Assembly: GCA_021613535.1 (NCBI GenBank) | Contig: CP075493.1 | Span: forward strand, 12,152,001-12,216,000 | Direction of reading: 5' to 3' | Length of the DNA: 64,000 bases | Source: Adineta vaga | Lineage: Eukaryota > Rotifera | Part shown: in pieces, positions 32,101 through 44,021 of the stretch | How the letters are laid out: each line of letters begins with the position of its first letter | Position numbering within the stretch: the first letter of the stretch is position 1 | Position numbers and translations under genes: made by a program | The notes under the pieces: model-generated | Told to the model about the DNA's origin: nothing | What the model saw: only the letters and a program-made list of their open reading frames with translations | Database searches by the model: none

Positions 32101-33239
32101 ATACCATTTAAAATAGAATTTTAATATATTATTCAAATAAAATAACAATTACAAATGTCTTTTCGTATCTTTCTCTTGGTCTCATTTTTGCTATAGGCTT
32201 CTTCGATGGAAGAGAAATAGGACAAGATCGTTTACTACTGTTTTCATATAATATAATCTCTTCAAAATGGTATCATCGTTGAATATTCTAGCATCGTATC
32301 AATTGCATTGAAATCTTTTGCTTGAGTATTCCAAATAAGTTGAACTACTATTTGACAACTGGCACTCATGGATTAGTTATGAAAAGAAATATCAATAACA
32401 AAAGTATCTATATCATTCATTTCAGATCTAGTTACAGCCATCGATTGTGACTGAAATGTTAGCGAAAGTCGATAGGGACCATAGTGTTCGTTTGAACGTG
32501 ATCGTTAGTATCGACAGAATTTATTATGATGTATAAAGCACATCGTCATAGTAAGATTGAAAAAAATTTCAATGAAAATGTTGCAAAACATAGTAAATAT
32601 ATGGGTTGATACAGAGAAATACTAAAGGAACTGCGGATTATATTATCTACAATTTAACAGATAAAAATTCGCTGTTGTATTTATTCAAGGTTGGACGCTG
32701 CTAAATAAAAAATGTACATGTGTGTCGTATTCGTTCTGTACAGAACAAGAAAGAAAAACATTGTTTTAACGCTTCTCATATGCTCACTTACTTGACAAAT
32801 TTATGCATCAGCGATCTATATATAAAGAGAGAGAGGTAGAAATGGTAGAAACATGTGCTCGCTATTCTAGTATCGAGTGATTATTTCGTTTATTTACATA
32901 TATAATATATTTGTACATTCAATATTGACTTACAAGTAATGTTCTTTGTGTAGTACTTAATCTTAACTTTTAGAAAGTGCTTTTGATTGTTTTTATTTTA
33001 AATAGAAAAATGGTAGGATAAGATAATTTTTCTATCATGAGAGTAAAATTAGGAATCTTAAGTGTAAAGATTTCGATAGTTCCAAGTTATTTACATTCAT
33101 TAAAATACTCGATTCGGTTTATATTCTCGTTTTTGACAAGGTGCAAAAGTCGGACACGATCAGCAAACAAATTATTTTGATCTTGTAGATAAACAGAAAA
33201 ATCAAGTCATTCAACTTATGTGCGTTTCGAACAATAAGC
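32101..33239. other. Intergenic with a weak decayed minus-strand exon
   Basis: Between about 32290 and 32490 the minus strand reads EHYGPYRLSLTFQSQSM, then more open sequence with one TAA after SFHN, then SMSASCQIVVQLIWNTQAKD. This looks like a broken exon of an unrecognised protein. The rest is AT-rich with a GAGAGA/TATATA run near 32815-32835. Confidence 0.35.
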
Positions 33240-35336
33240 ATGTTCAATATACAGCGAACCTTTCATTATATATTAATCACTTGCGTATTAATCTTATGTC
33301 TAACTTACATGACATTAGTAAACAATTACAACGGATATAACCATCTGCAATACCAACATACAAGAAAACACAAGCACATATCGAAAGTTGATTTGAAATC
33401 TTTCCTATTATCAGTTCAAAATTATCCTAACGAGACTGACGATTGCATTTATCATGACAGAGAAAATGGATTGTTTCATCCAACAGTCAAACATCCACGT
33501 TATATTATTACGGGTGGTGCTGGTCTCGTCGGTAGTCATCTAGTCAAACGTTTGCGACAACAATATGAAGCAGATCAAATCAAAGTATTGGATAATTTAT
33601 CACGTGGTCGCCTACACAATTTACAATACAAAGATGGTACATGGGCTATCTCTACTCCTCGTGATTTTTGTCTCGTTGATCTTCGCAACATTCATCTTGC
33701 TTGCAAATATATCACAGGAGCTGATGTAATTTTTCATCTGGCAAATGTTGTTCCTAATGTAAATTTATCTAACTCATCTTACCTCCTAGATAATTTACGT
33801 ATCAATATCAATACATTGTATGCTACTCAAGTCAACAATATATCGAGCATGATCTATGCTCGTAGAAGATCTAGTTTGTCAACGTTTTCGGATAAGTCAG
33901 ACTCATCATATTATTGGTATAAGCGACTGAAAAAATATGAAGATAAACTACTACGATCTCATCATTTCGACATTGGTATAGTGCGTTTTCAAAACGTCTA
34001 TGGTCCTTACAATGATTTTACAGATACGTCCGATCATATTATAGAATCATTAATAAGAAAACTATTGCAATCTGAAAATAATCTTTTTATAATACCAGAA
34101 TTTGGAGAACAAGGTCGAGATTTTATCTATGTTGCTGATGTAGTCGATAGTTTGATGTTAACATATGAACAAGGAATGAATAAAGGACCGATCGATGTGG
34201 CAAGTGGAAGAAGTACATCAACCAAAGAACTTACAGATATCATTAGGAATGTTGCTAAAGCAAAATTAGGAAGAAAAATGAAGGTGATATTCGAATTTTC
34301 ACAAGTAGAGAACAATCAAGAAAAGATTATTGATTTAAGTCATGCAAACAATATTTTGGGATGGAAAGCAAAAGTTAGTTTGAAGGAAGGTATCTCGAAA
34401 ACTATGATTTGGATGAAAGAAAATCAGCATAAACCAAAGATACTTGTGATTATCATTGGTCAGATTCGTGGTGGTATTTTAGCATGGAAATCTCTACATA
34501 AGTTTTTTCTTCGACCATTCGATGCTCATTTAGCCTTCTATATATCAGGGTTTGAGATTAAAACATATTTACACGAAATAGCTCAGTATATTTGGATGGA
34601 ACCAGAATATGATGATTGGGGTATTATGTTCGATATGGTTGCTAAAGCATGTAACAATGAGAAAATTTTAGGAAAATGGAGAAACTATTGTAAACTACCT
34701 GGAATATATATGGGTGGAGTTAAAAATTGTTCACACGATTCACATTCATCGATTTCGTATGTATTTAGATGGTTACTACAACAGAAAATAAAAAAACTTC
34801 AATTACTTGATAAATATGATTGGTTCGTTTTAACAAGAGCTGATGAATTGTATCTTTGTCAACATTATGATTTTACAACAATGATTGAAGACGATGTATT
34901 GTTACCAACTGGTGAGCACTATAAAGGATGGTCTGATCGGCACTTAATTGGAAGATCATCTGTATTTATGAAAATCATCAATATAACAAATGAACTAGTT
35001 TGTAATCCTGATTATTGGTATAGGAAATTCAAAAGAAATGGCCGTGTGTATAACATTGAACAAACTCAAAAATTCATTTGGGCGGATATGAATCTACAAG
35101 TATCAGAATTACCAAGATCAATGTTTATTGTTAGAACACAGGATGATCCAGCATCATGGTCTACAGGTCTATTCCATCCACAATTGAATCATTTTGGTCT
35201 CAAAGTAAAATATCCAATGGAATTGTGGTCATCGCATAGACATTGCAAAATCAACAACATAACGAATGTCTTGAAATCTCTTCGTCATTATCATGGAGAT
35301 ATACTGAACGATGTTATTTCTGATTATGTCGAGTAG
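33240..35336 (+). CDS. Epimerase/dehydratase (extended SDR) fused to a probable glycosyltransferase
   Basis: A 698-residue single-exon frame from ATG 33240. An N-terminal signal anchor (about residues 9-28) suggests a Golgi or ER type II membrane protein. The Rossmann motif ITGGAGLVGSHLV lies near residue 88, then LDNLSRGRLHNL and GADVIFHLANV, as in UDP-sugar epimerases/dehydratases. The usual YxxxK is represented by YYWYKRLKKYE. From about residue 400 a second domain begins KPKILVIIIGQIRGG and continues with FDAHLAFYISG, a start seen in some bacterial and viral polysaccharide glycosyltransferases. Joining sugar-nucleotide modification to transfer in one chain is unusual. Function of the second domain is inferred. 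Confidence 0.68.
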   Translation: MFNIQRTFHYILITCVLILCLTYMTLVNNYNGYNHLQYQHTRKHKHISKVDLKSFLLSVQNYPNETDDCIYHDRENGLFHPTVKHPRYIITGGAGLVGSHLVKRLRQQYEADQIKVLDNLSRGRLHNLQYKDGTWAISTPRDFCLVDLRNIHLACKYITGADVIFHLANVVPNVNLSNSSYLLDNLRININTLYATQVNNISSMIYARRRSSLSTFSDKSDSSYYWYKRLKKYEDKLLRSHHFDIGIVRFQNVYGPYNDFTDTSDHIIESLIRKLLQSENNLFIIPEFGEQGRDFIYVADVVDSLMLTYEQGMNKGPIDVASGRSTSTKELTDIIRNVAKAKLGRKMKVIFEFSQVENNQEKIIDLSHANNILGWKAKVSLKEGISKTMIWMKENQHKPKILVIIIGQIRGGILAWKSLHKFFLRPFDAHLAFYISGFEIKTYLHEIAQYIWMEPEYDDWGIMFDMVAKACNNEKILGKWRNYCKLPGIYMGGVKNCSHDSHSSISYVFRWLLQQKIKKLQLLDKYDWFVLTRADELYLCQHYDFTTMIEDDVLLPTGEHYKGWSDRHLIGRSSVFMKIINITNELVCNPDYWYRKFKRNGRVYNIEQTQKFIWADMNLQVSELPRSMFIVRTQDDPASWSTGLFHPQLNHFGLKVKYPMELWSSHRHCKINNITNVLKSLRHYHGDILNDVISDYVE

Positions 35337-36061
35337 CTTTTACTTTTTCACAGCTACGTAATTTATGAATAGGACATACATATAACGAACATTTGTTAGC
35401 TAAAAGTAATTAATAAATACTCCAAGCAAATAGAACATGAATAAATGATAATGAAGCATAATGAATATTTTTTACAAGGAATGTTTGATGATTAAAAGTA
35501 ATTTCTCAACATAACATTCAATAATATGAATGATGGTCTTCAAATAAAGATTTTATACTATTTAACGAATAGATAATAATTAGATTCGATTTTTTTGTGT
35601 ATATAATTATTCTCTTATAGAGTTCAATAGTTCTTTTAAAAAATTAGATGTGACAAAAATATCTTTTCACATTCATATGATATAAAATCCTTTCTTTCTT
35701 ATTCATTATCGAAAATATAACCAAATGCACAATATATGTTAGAAAATTATGCATTTTCTACATTACTTTCGTTTCATATCGAAATACACGTGGAAATCGT
35801 TAATGAAAAGGAAAAAATGCTTATTATCTAATGAATTTTAATCGATAAAAATACATGACAATAATATCGTTTGATATACGATCCAATCATCCAAAACCTG
35901 TATCGCACAAAAAAAGATGAGGTAGAGCAGTCACTGAAGATTGCATATAAGCGTAAAGGACAGGTAAGAAAAGGTACAAGGACAAATATATTTTTTGATC
36001 AATATTTTTTCTATACAGTGTCATATTGTTTCTCACAACATTGTTATCATTGATTTGAAGC
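35337..36061. other. Intergenic, AT-rich
   Basis: 725 bp before the FG-GAP gene. An open frame at 35871-36053 (IQNLYRTKKDEVEQSLKIAY) could be a 5' exon, but its splice to the next exon does not keep frame, so I leave it out. Confidence 0.4.
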
Positions 36062-39000
36062 ATGTCGATGGAAGTTTTAGAAATATCAGATGAAATTGTA
36101 TCTATTGAATTAGATGTTCCAGAACCATTAGAACAAACTTTAGTTGAAACAGAAATCAAATCAAAAGATACACCGTACTGTGTAATTCTTGTCACAAGTA
36201 TTATACTTACAATTATTACGATGATTATTGCTATTGTAATTGTTTGTTTAAATTCACCAAAGCCTCGTAAGTTTATTTTATTTTAACAATATTCATATTT
36301 GTATATTTCAATGTTCTATTTAAGGTCATACTTGTCGATCAAGTTTCAAAACTATTACTGATGCAAGTTCATCATCACACGATTCACATCCAAGTTCAAT
36401 TGTTGCTGGTGATTTAAATCATGATGATATATTAGATGTTGTGGTTGTTAATTCCGGTACGAATTCGATTGGAGTATTTCTTAATTTTGGTAATGGCACA
36501 TTTCTATCACAAACGGTTTGGCCAACAGGAGATCCATCGACACCATTAGCAATTGTTCTCGGCGATTTCAATGGTGATACACATGTAGATATGGCTGTTG
36601 CTAATTATGATACACATATGATTAAAATATTTTTTGGATGGGGAAATGGTTCATTTGGTGATCAAATGGCATTTTCAACAGGCATTTCTCGTCCAATAGC
36701 ATTAACAACTGCTGATTTAAATAAAGATGGAAGATTAGATCTTGTTGTTGCTAATAATGGGACTCACGATATAAGTCTATTTTTTGGTACTGGAAATTAT
36801 TCATTTAGCAATCCAATTATTTATTCTACTGGTTATGATTCATTACCATATTTTATTGCTATTAGTGATTTAAATAAAGATTATAATCAAGATATTATTG
36901 TAGCTAATTATGGTACACATAATATTGGTGTATTTTTCGGTTATGGGAATGGTAGTTTCACATCACAAAAAACTTATTCGACGGGTCTATATTCACATCC
37001 ATATTCCATAACCATTAATGATTTTAATAGTGATGAACATTTAGATATTGCCGTAGCAAATTCGGGTACAAATAATATCGGTATATTTCTTGGTTTCGGC
37101 AACGATACATTTACACTACAAACAATCTATACAACTTATCCTGGATTACGTCCACAATCAATTATTGCGGGTGATTTCAATCAAGATAATAATTTAGATA
37201 TTGCTGTTGCAAATTATCAAACAAATAATATAAGTATCTTGATTGGAACAGGAAATGGTAGTTTTCTTTCACCTGTTATGCATTCAACTGGGATTGATTC
37301 CATTCCATCCGATATAACTGTTGGAGACTTTAATCTTGACAATCAATCGGATATTATTGTTGCAAATTATGGTACAAATAGTATCTTAGTACTTGTTGGA
37401 TATGTTATGACACAAGCACAAATTCCTACCGTCTATTCAGCTGGTGATGGTGCAATTCCTTATCAGATAAGTACTGGAGATCTTAATAATGATACATATC
37501 TCGATCTTATCGTTGTTAATTCTGGCAGTGGTAGCATTGGTGTATTTATTGGAATTGGTAATGGAAGTTTTCATGAACAAATATCTTATCCATCTGTGAA
37601 TCAATCGGATGTCCGTGCGCTTGTCCTCATTGATTTAGATCATGATGAACGATTAGATGTTATTCTTGCTCATTTTAATGATGAAACCTTGGGTATAATG
37701 TATGGTTATGGCAATGGGTCTTTTACCCGTGTCGTTACACTTTTCGTTGGTAGTCCAGCATCACCACGATGGATAACTGTCAACGATTTCAATAATGATC
37801 ATCATCCTGATATTGTCTATACTGATCAAATTACTGGTAATTTCGGTATTTTCCTAGGTTTTGGAAATCGAACATTTGGACCTTTAATGAGACATCTCTT
37901 TGGATCTCAATCACAATTGATTGGTGTTGATTCCGGTGATTTTAATCATGATGGTAATTTAGATCTTGCTATTGCTGATTATGGTATTGGTAATATTGGT
38001 GTTTTTCTTGGTTTTGGTAATGGTAGTTTTATATTAGCTAGTCTTTCAGCTACCGGAGATAAATCACACGTATCGGCTGTAACTATTGCTGATTTAAATT
38101 ATGATACTCATCTGGATTTTGTCGTTGGTAATTCTGCGACGTAATATTGGTGTCTTCTTTGGTTTTGGAAATGGTAGTTTTACTAAACAACAATCCTATT
38201 CAACAGGTTTAAGTTCTGGTTCAATTTGGATTAGTATTGCTGACTTGAATAATGATGGTTCAGTCGATCTAGCTGTTGCTAATCCTTTTACGAATAATGT
38301 TGGAATATTTCTTGGGGATCATCAAGGAAATTTTACAAATCAATCAACTTATTCGACGGGTCCTGATTCTAAACCATATTCAATTGCTGTTGGTGATTAT
38401 AATCGAGATGGTCGATTAGATATTGCTGTAGCTAATTTTGGAATAAATCAGGTAGCTGTATTACTTGGACATCCAACACAAGCATCTCGTCAAAATCAAA
38501 CAACAAATATTACACCAATTTTGTTAGGAGATTACTATACAAATTTTCGAATAGAAACAAATTATCCAACAGGTTCAAGTCCTCGTCCATATTCACTTGT
38601 AACTGGTGATTTAAATAATGATACACAAATAGATATTATTGTTGCTAATTCAGGAGATGAAAATCTCGGTATTATCCTTGGCTATAATAATGGTAATTTC
38701 GCTTCGGAAATCCGTTATCCCATCGGTATTAGTTCAAATCCAACACAGATTATTATTAACGATTTTAATAGAGATAATCACTTGGATGCTGCTGTCACTG
38801 ATAGTAATGATAATAGTGTGATAGTATTGTTAGGAAATGGTAATGGGACATTTCCAACAAAATTAACATATTTACTTGATTATGAATCAAATCCAAGTGC
38901 ACTTGCTGTTGATTATATGAATGATGATGTATATTTAGATTTGATCGTTACTAATGAAAATAAAGGTACAGTGGGTGTATTCTTTGGACTGGAATATACA

Positions 39001-40695
39001 TTTTTCCAACGTCAAATACCATGTGATGCCGGTAAAGATACTAGTCCGAATGGATTAGCCATCGGTGATTTTAATAATGATGGTAATTTAGATTTAACCG
39101 TTTCATTGTATTATGCTGGAAAAGTTGGCGTCTTTCTTGGAAATGGCAATGGTTCCTTTGCACCAATTAGTACCTATTCCGAATTACTCTATTCACAACC
39201 TCGTGCTATTACCGTTGGCGATGTTAATCAAGATGGTAAATTGGATATTATTGAAATAAAACGTGGTATCAATAGTATTTCGATTTTATTAGGCTACGGA
39301 AATGGAAGTTTTGCCAGTCCTCTTCTGTATTCTTCCGGTGTTGATACACGTCCACGTTCGATTGCTGTTGGCGATTTTAATCAAGATGGTTGTCTCGATA
39401 TTACCGTGGCAAATTATGGTACAAATAATGCTGGTGTCTTTTTTGGACATTGCAATGGTTCGTATGATCCTGTATTGCAATTAGATACTGGCAAGAGTTC
39501 ACGTCCTAATTCAGTCACTATTTTCGATGTTAATAAAGATACTTATCCAGATATAATCGTTGCTAATAGAGCTGTCGACCAAGTTGGAATATTTTTTAGC
39601 AATAGTAACAAAAGTTTTTCCAATCAAATGATTTTATCGACTGGTACGGCATCGTCACCTGTTTATGCTATCGCTCGAGATTTCGATAACGATGGGAAAG
39701 TAGATCTTGCTGTTGGAAACTATGGTACGAATACTCTTGTAATATTCTATGGTTACCATAATGGTACTTTCGGTGATACTCGTACATTTTCAACTGGAAC
39801 TAATATACATCCAGAACAATTAGAAGTCGGCGATTTTAATAATGATAATCAATTGGATATTATTACAATTGATGCTAATAGTTTATATATAGGTATCTTT
39901 TTTGGTTATACAGATGGAACATTTGCTAGTATATCATTAATTCTTGTCGAACAAATTGGAGCTATTCCTGGTTTTATCGCTCTTGGCGATTTCAATAACG
40001 ATAAACATTTAGATATCGGTCTAGCTGAATACGGTAATAATTATGTACAAATTTATCTTGCTAATGGTACAAAACCTTTCACTGGACAAACAACATCTTA
40101 TAGTGTTGGTCGAAATTCTTTTCCATGTGCATTAGCTATTGCTGATTTCGATAATGACACTCATTTAGATATTGCTACTGCAAATTATGGTTCACATAGT
40201 ATTGGCATATTACTTGGACATGGAAAACGATTATTTTCAAATGTAACACTCTATTCTACAGGTAGTAATTCTTATCCAGTGGCATTAGTTGCTAGTGATT
40301 TCAATAATGATTCTATCATTGATATTATTGTTGCTAATCCAATGACCGATAATATTATGATATTTATTGGTCTCGGTAATGGAAAATTCTCATTTTTAAT
40401 TAGTTACTCAATGGGTGATAATTCTAAACCAGTATCAATTGCAATCGGTGATTTTAATCGTGATTCGAAGAAAGATCTTGCACTAGCCAATTATGGTACG
40501 AATAATGTCGGTATACTTTTTGGTACAGACAATGGAACGTTTATCAATCAAACATGGCATCCTTTAGGTTATAACTCTCGACCAAATTGCGTTGTTTTCA
40601 AAGATTTAAATAATGATGGTTGGGAAGATATTGCTGTAGCAACGTATGAAGAAGGACTTATTAAAATTCTTTTAAATCTTTGTCCAAAAATGTAG
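36062..40695 (+). CDS. Giant membrane FG-GAP/VCBS repeat protein with one internal frameshift
   Basis: Exon 1 (36062-36266) encodes an acidic cytoplasmic tail and one transmembrane helix (YCVILVTSIILTIITMIIAI). Exon 2 starts at 36325 after a 58-bp intron. About thirty tandem repeats of roughly 46 residues follow, each like GDFNxDxxLDIxVANYGTNN followed by IGVFFGxGNGSF. The DxNxDxxxD loop is a calcium-binding FG-GAP/VCBS blade as in integrin alpha propellers. The total is about 1,520 residues with the repeats outside the cell. At 38142-38144 the frame meets TAA; the next base frame continues the same repeat (NIGVFFGFGNG) to the stop at 40693-40695, so one or two bases are missing or one is extra. 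It is a probable adhesion or recognition protein. Confidence 0.8.
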
Positions 40696-41837
40696 TAAAC
40701 CGGTTTACATTCTCTTTACTTTGTATATAAAATTTAGTAAAACTTTTGTGTATTTTTTTCGATTTTTGATTACATATATCTATTGTTTCAGTGAATTGAA
40801 ACAAATAAACTTTTATCAATTACATCATTGTTTGCACTTCATATTATCTTTTTTGTTTTTGATTCACGTCTATCGAAATCGGTATCTAGGTAAATAACAA
40901 ATGATTGATTCTATAGCATTTCAGTATTGCGTATTTTGTTTATTGACATTTATCGATTTCTTATCTCATGCTAATAATTATAAATATTTCAATGTATCCG
41001 AGATATTTACACAGTTGAATTGGTCGAAGAGTCTATTAACGTTTGAAAAATTTGTATATATTCATACCGTTATCAAGGACACATATCAATAATATACAAG
41101 AAAAGATAAGCACGTACATAAATACACAACATATTCTTTCATATATTCATCATTACCATTGAGAAAAATTACAAGATGAATGTTAGTAACCACATTTCAA
41201 CAATAATTTTTTTTTACATATCATTGATACATCTTGTGTGATTGATGCTTGGCACCATTTGTTTCTTTCACAGAGACTATTTATGCATCAAGCGTTATCC
41301 TTCTTTTTGTCATCACTTTTACTTTCTTTCTCCTTACTTTTTTTCCTTCTTCCAGTGCGTATCGTCTATCCCGCATGTTTTTTTCTTTTTCTTTCGTCCG
41401 ATAATCTTTTTCTTCTGTCTTATGTTTGGAAAACATGGATAGAACAAAAATAGATCTATTGCATCAAAACATAGAATTGTATATGGATTACGATTAGGAA
41501 GTTGTATATAGATATGTATTTGTGAACTGATTCAAATAAACGAGGAGAAATAAGAAAGATCGATATAGATTTTTTTCTCTCTTTTTTTTATTGTAGTAAG
41601 ATATATCGATGACGTATGATAAGTCATAATTCACTCAGTGCACATGATTTTTTATCGCTCTTTACAATGTATGAATAATCAAATATCTGTATTTTTGTTG
41701 CTATTTTTATAGACAATTAATTTTAAATAACACTTCATGTGCTCTATATAAACGACGCAATTCTGATCGGATTGAAACAAAACAACTCAAAAGTATATTT
41801 TTTCATTATTATTATTATTTACTTGCATCTATTCGTT
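40696..41837. other. Intergenic, T-rich
   Basis: 1.1 kb with pyrimidine-rich runs near 41290-41420. Short open frames here (40901-41092, 41238-41453) are low-complexity and not called. Confidence 0.4.
41745..41752 (+). promoter_or_regulatory. TATA-like box for the LicD-family gene
   Basis: TATATAAA, 86 bp before the ATG at 41838. It lies inside the upstream extension of the open frame, which supports the downstream ATG as the real start. Confidence 0.5.
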
Positions 41838-42614
41838 ATGGAATCTCCAATTCTTCGAACGGATATTAAACTTACCAACCGTAGTGATGATTGTGCAAAT
41901 ATGCGACAACGATTGGATAACGAAAAATTGAATGATAATGAAGTCGATAAACTGTATGATATTGTTCAAGTAACGGATGGTCTTTTTAATCAAAATGGAA
42001 TTCGATATACCATTGAAGGTGGTACTTTATTAGGTGCTGTTCGACATGGTGGTCTTATTAAACATGATAATGATGCTGATTTCGATATTCTTCAAGATGA
42101 TATACCAAAAATCAAAGCATTAAGTAATCAATTTGCTGAATATGGCCTGGAAATAATTGATGTGCCAGGATGGGGTTTGCAAATTGCTCATGAAAATAGT
42201 CCAGGTTTAGCACCTGATCTATGGACAGATGGAGTTCATCAATGGACTAGTAAATGGCCATTTCTCGATCTTATTGCTATTCGTTGGGATGATACTCAAC
42301 AACGTTACATCCTTGCACAAGATGTTGCTTATCATGATTATCCAGCATATTATTTAACACGAGCAGACTGGGAAAATCCTTTTGAACGTGTACCATTTGC
42401 TCATCTACAATTATGGGCTATTGGTGGTGATAGAAACCGACGAGCATATCTAGATCGTCACTATAAAGATTGGAATTGTATCATCGAAATGAATATGGAT
42501 CATCGTTCAAATCATTATTTTGAAACAGAAATTATCTGTCCATTATCGAAAGAAGATCTTGGTTATCGATCAAGAAGTAATAAACCAACAACGTTGAAAA
42601 AAATATGGTCATAA
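41838..42614 (+). CDS. LicD/fukutin-like nucleotidyltransferase-fold protein
   Basis: The first in-frame ATG is 41838, giving 258 residues; the frame is open about 100 bp upstream but only through a GTG and across a TATA-like box. Motif YTIEGGTLLGAVRHGG, followed by DNDADFDI, is the LicD signature (metal-binding DxD after a Gly-rich loop). LicD proteins transfer phosphocholine or ribitol phosphate to glycans; fukutin-related protein is the animal example. No clear signal peptide is present from this start, so either the protein is cytosolic or the true start lies upstream in a hydrophobic stretch (FFIIIIIYLHLF). Confidence 0.78.
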   Translation: MESPILRTDIKLTNRSDDCANMRQRLDNEKLNDNEVDKLYDIVQVTDGLFNQNGIRYTIEGGTLLGAVRHGGLIKHDNDADFDILQDDIPKIKALSNQFAEYGLEIIDVPGWGLQIAHENSPGLAPDLWTDGVHQWTSKWPFLDLIAIRWDDTQQRYILAQDVAYHDYPAYYLTRADWENPFERVPFAHLQLWAIGGDRNRRAYLDRHYKDWNCIIEMNMDHRSNHYFETEIICPLSKEDLGYRSRSNKPTTLKKIWS

Positions 42615-42924
42615 TATAGACTCAATGACTATATATAAGATTTCTCTGTACATTCTATATTTTATAGATGGCGTCAGTCTCACTTTTGTGAATATATAGA
42701 TACCAATTTTGATTATACACAATAAAACAAATATTTTTATTAAATCCAGCAAAAGAATAAAATTTAAAGTTTTTCCATTTATCTTATTTTTTTGACAAGA
42801 CATATTTTCGATTGGCTGCTATTATATCCTATGTTTATACTATACTATAGAATAAGTAGTAGTAGTAGTTAGTATCTATATTCTGTTATTTTCTTTTTGT
42901 GTCAGATTGTTCTGAGAAAGAAGT

Positions 42925-43716
42925 ATGCCTTCTCCTCATGATTTATCCTTATTAAGTTGGAATATTTTAGCTCCATGTTGGGTACCACGTGAATGGTATC
43001 CTTCTATGTATGATTTAGCTGCTGATGATAAAACTCGTTTACCATTGATTATTGAACATATTCGTTCATTGAATCATGATATTGTACTGCTTCAGGAAGC
43101 CCAAGAAGATCGATTAGATTTATTCAAAGAAAGATTAGGTGATATTTATCTATTTGAATTTATATCGAATAATCCAACAGCGAGTGATAAACCCAATGGA
43201 CTTTTAACTTTAATTCGAAAAGCTTATTCATATGCATCTGAAATTAAAGTGATTAGTGGAATACTTGATTTAGAACGAGGTGATGCTATTCAACTGATAA
43301 CTATTCCATCAAAAAATCTTCTCTTATTGAATCTCCATCTTGATTATCATTATCGAGCAGAACAATCGAAAATGATTCGAAATCGATGTACTACTTTACT
43401 TGGTAATGAACAATCGATAACTCTCATGGCCGGTGATTTAAATGCTGAAATTAAAGATCATTATGAATTTGAATGGATTGATTATGAGAATGTTATTCAT
43501 GAAACATCAAAATATGCACATGTGCCTACTTATTATTCTGATCCTAAATATATTTGGCCAAATATGGATATTGATCATATTGTCTATGATTCAAAACGAC
43601 TTGAAGCAATTGAACATGGAAAAGCATGGGATACATCAGATCATACACTTGAACAATCATTAAAAACATTTGGTAGTGATCATATTTATATTTGGGCAAC
43701 ATTTCGTTTTCGTTAA
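42925..43716 (+). CDS. Second EEP-family phosphodiesterase (Angel/TDP2-like size)
   Basis: 263 residues, one exon, ATG 42925. EEP motifs: LSWNILAPCWVP at the N terminus, VLLQEAQED with Glu58, LMAGDLNAE (catalytic Asp/Asn), DIDHIVYDS and C-terminal GSDH with Asp252-His253. The short length and lack of extra domains suit a compact EEP hydrolase acting on nucleic acid or small phosphodiesters. It is only distantly similar to the gene at 11150-12151, so the two are not a recent duplication. Confidence 0.8.
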   Translation: MPSPHDLSLLSWNILAPCWVPREWYPSMYDLAADDKTRLPLIIEHIRSLNHDIVLLQEAQEDRLDLFKERLGDIYLFEFISNNPTASDKPNGLLTLIRKAYSYASEIKVISGILDLERGDAIQLITIPSKNLLLLNLHLDYHYRAEQSKMIRNRCTTLLGNEQSITLMAGDLNAEIKDHYEFEWIDYENVIHETSKYAHVPTYYSDPKYIWPNMDIDHIVYDSKRLEAIEHGKAWDTSDHTLEQSLKTFGSDHIYIWATFRFR

Positions 43717-44021
43717 AATAGCATTTTATCATCCGCATTTTTTACTTGTTCATAACAAGAAATAAAATCTCTCGAATAAACTTATTTTATATTAAAATAG
43801 ATGTTTAACATTATACTTTTAATTTCATCTTTACATCGATAAAATATAGCATATGTTTTGTAATATCTTATCTCTTTACATAAGGCCTATACAGCATGCC
43901 TCAACACTGCTGAGAGAATGTATGTATCGGATGCGTTTGAATGTGAATAGCATTTCTATTTCTTGTTCGTATATGTTACAATCTGAAAAAAAACGTTACG
44001 ATATTATTTATGGAATTTTCG
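43717..44021. other. Intergenic between convergent genes
   Basis: About 305 bp shared by the 3' ends of the EEP gene and the receptor gene. An AATAAA at about 43761 may be the EEP polyadenylation signal. Confidence 0.4.

Noticed and set aside
35871-36053. Extra 5' exon of the FG-GAP protein
   Set aside because: A GTAAGA donor and a CAG acceptor exist, but the join does not lead into the ATG frame at 36062.
41238-41453. Overlapping hydrophobic open frames
   Set aside because: They come from a pyrimidine-rich low-complexity stretch that gives Phe/Leu/Ser runs in two frames.
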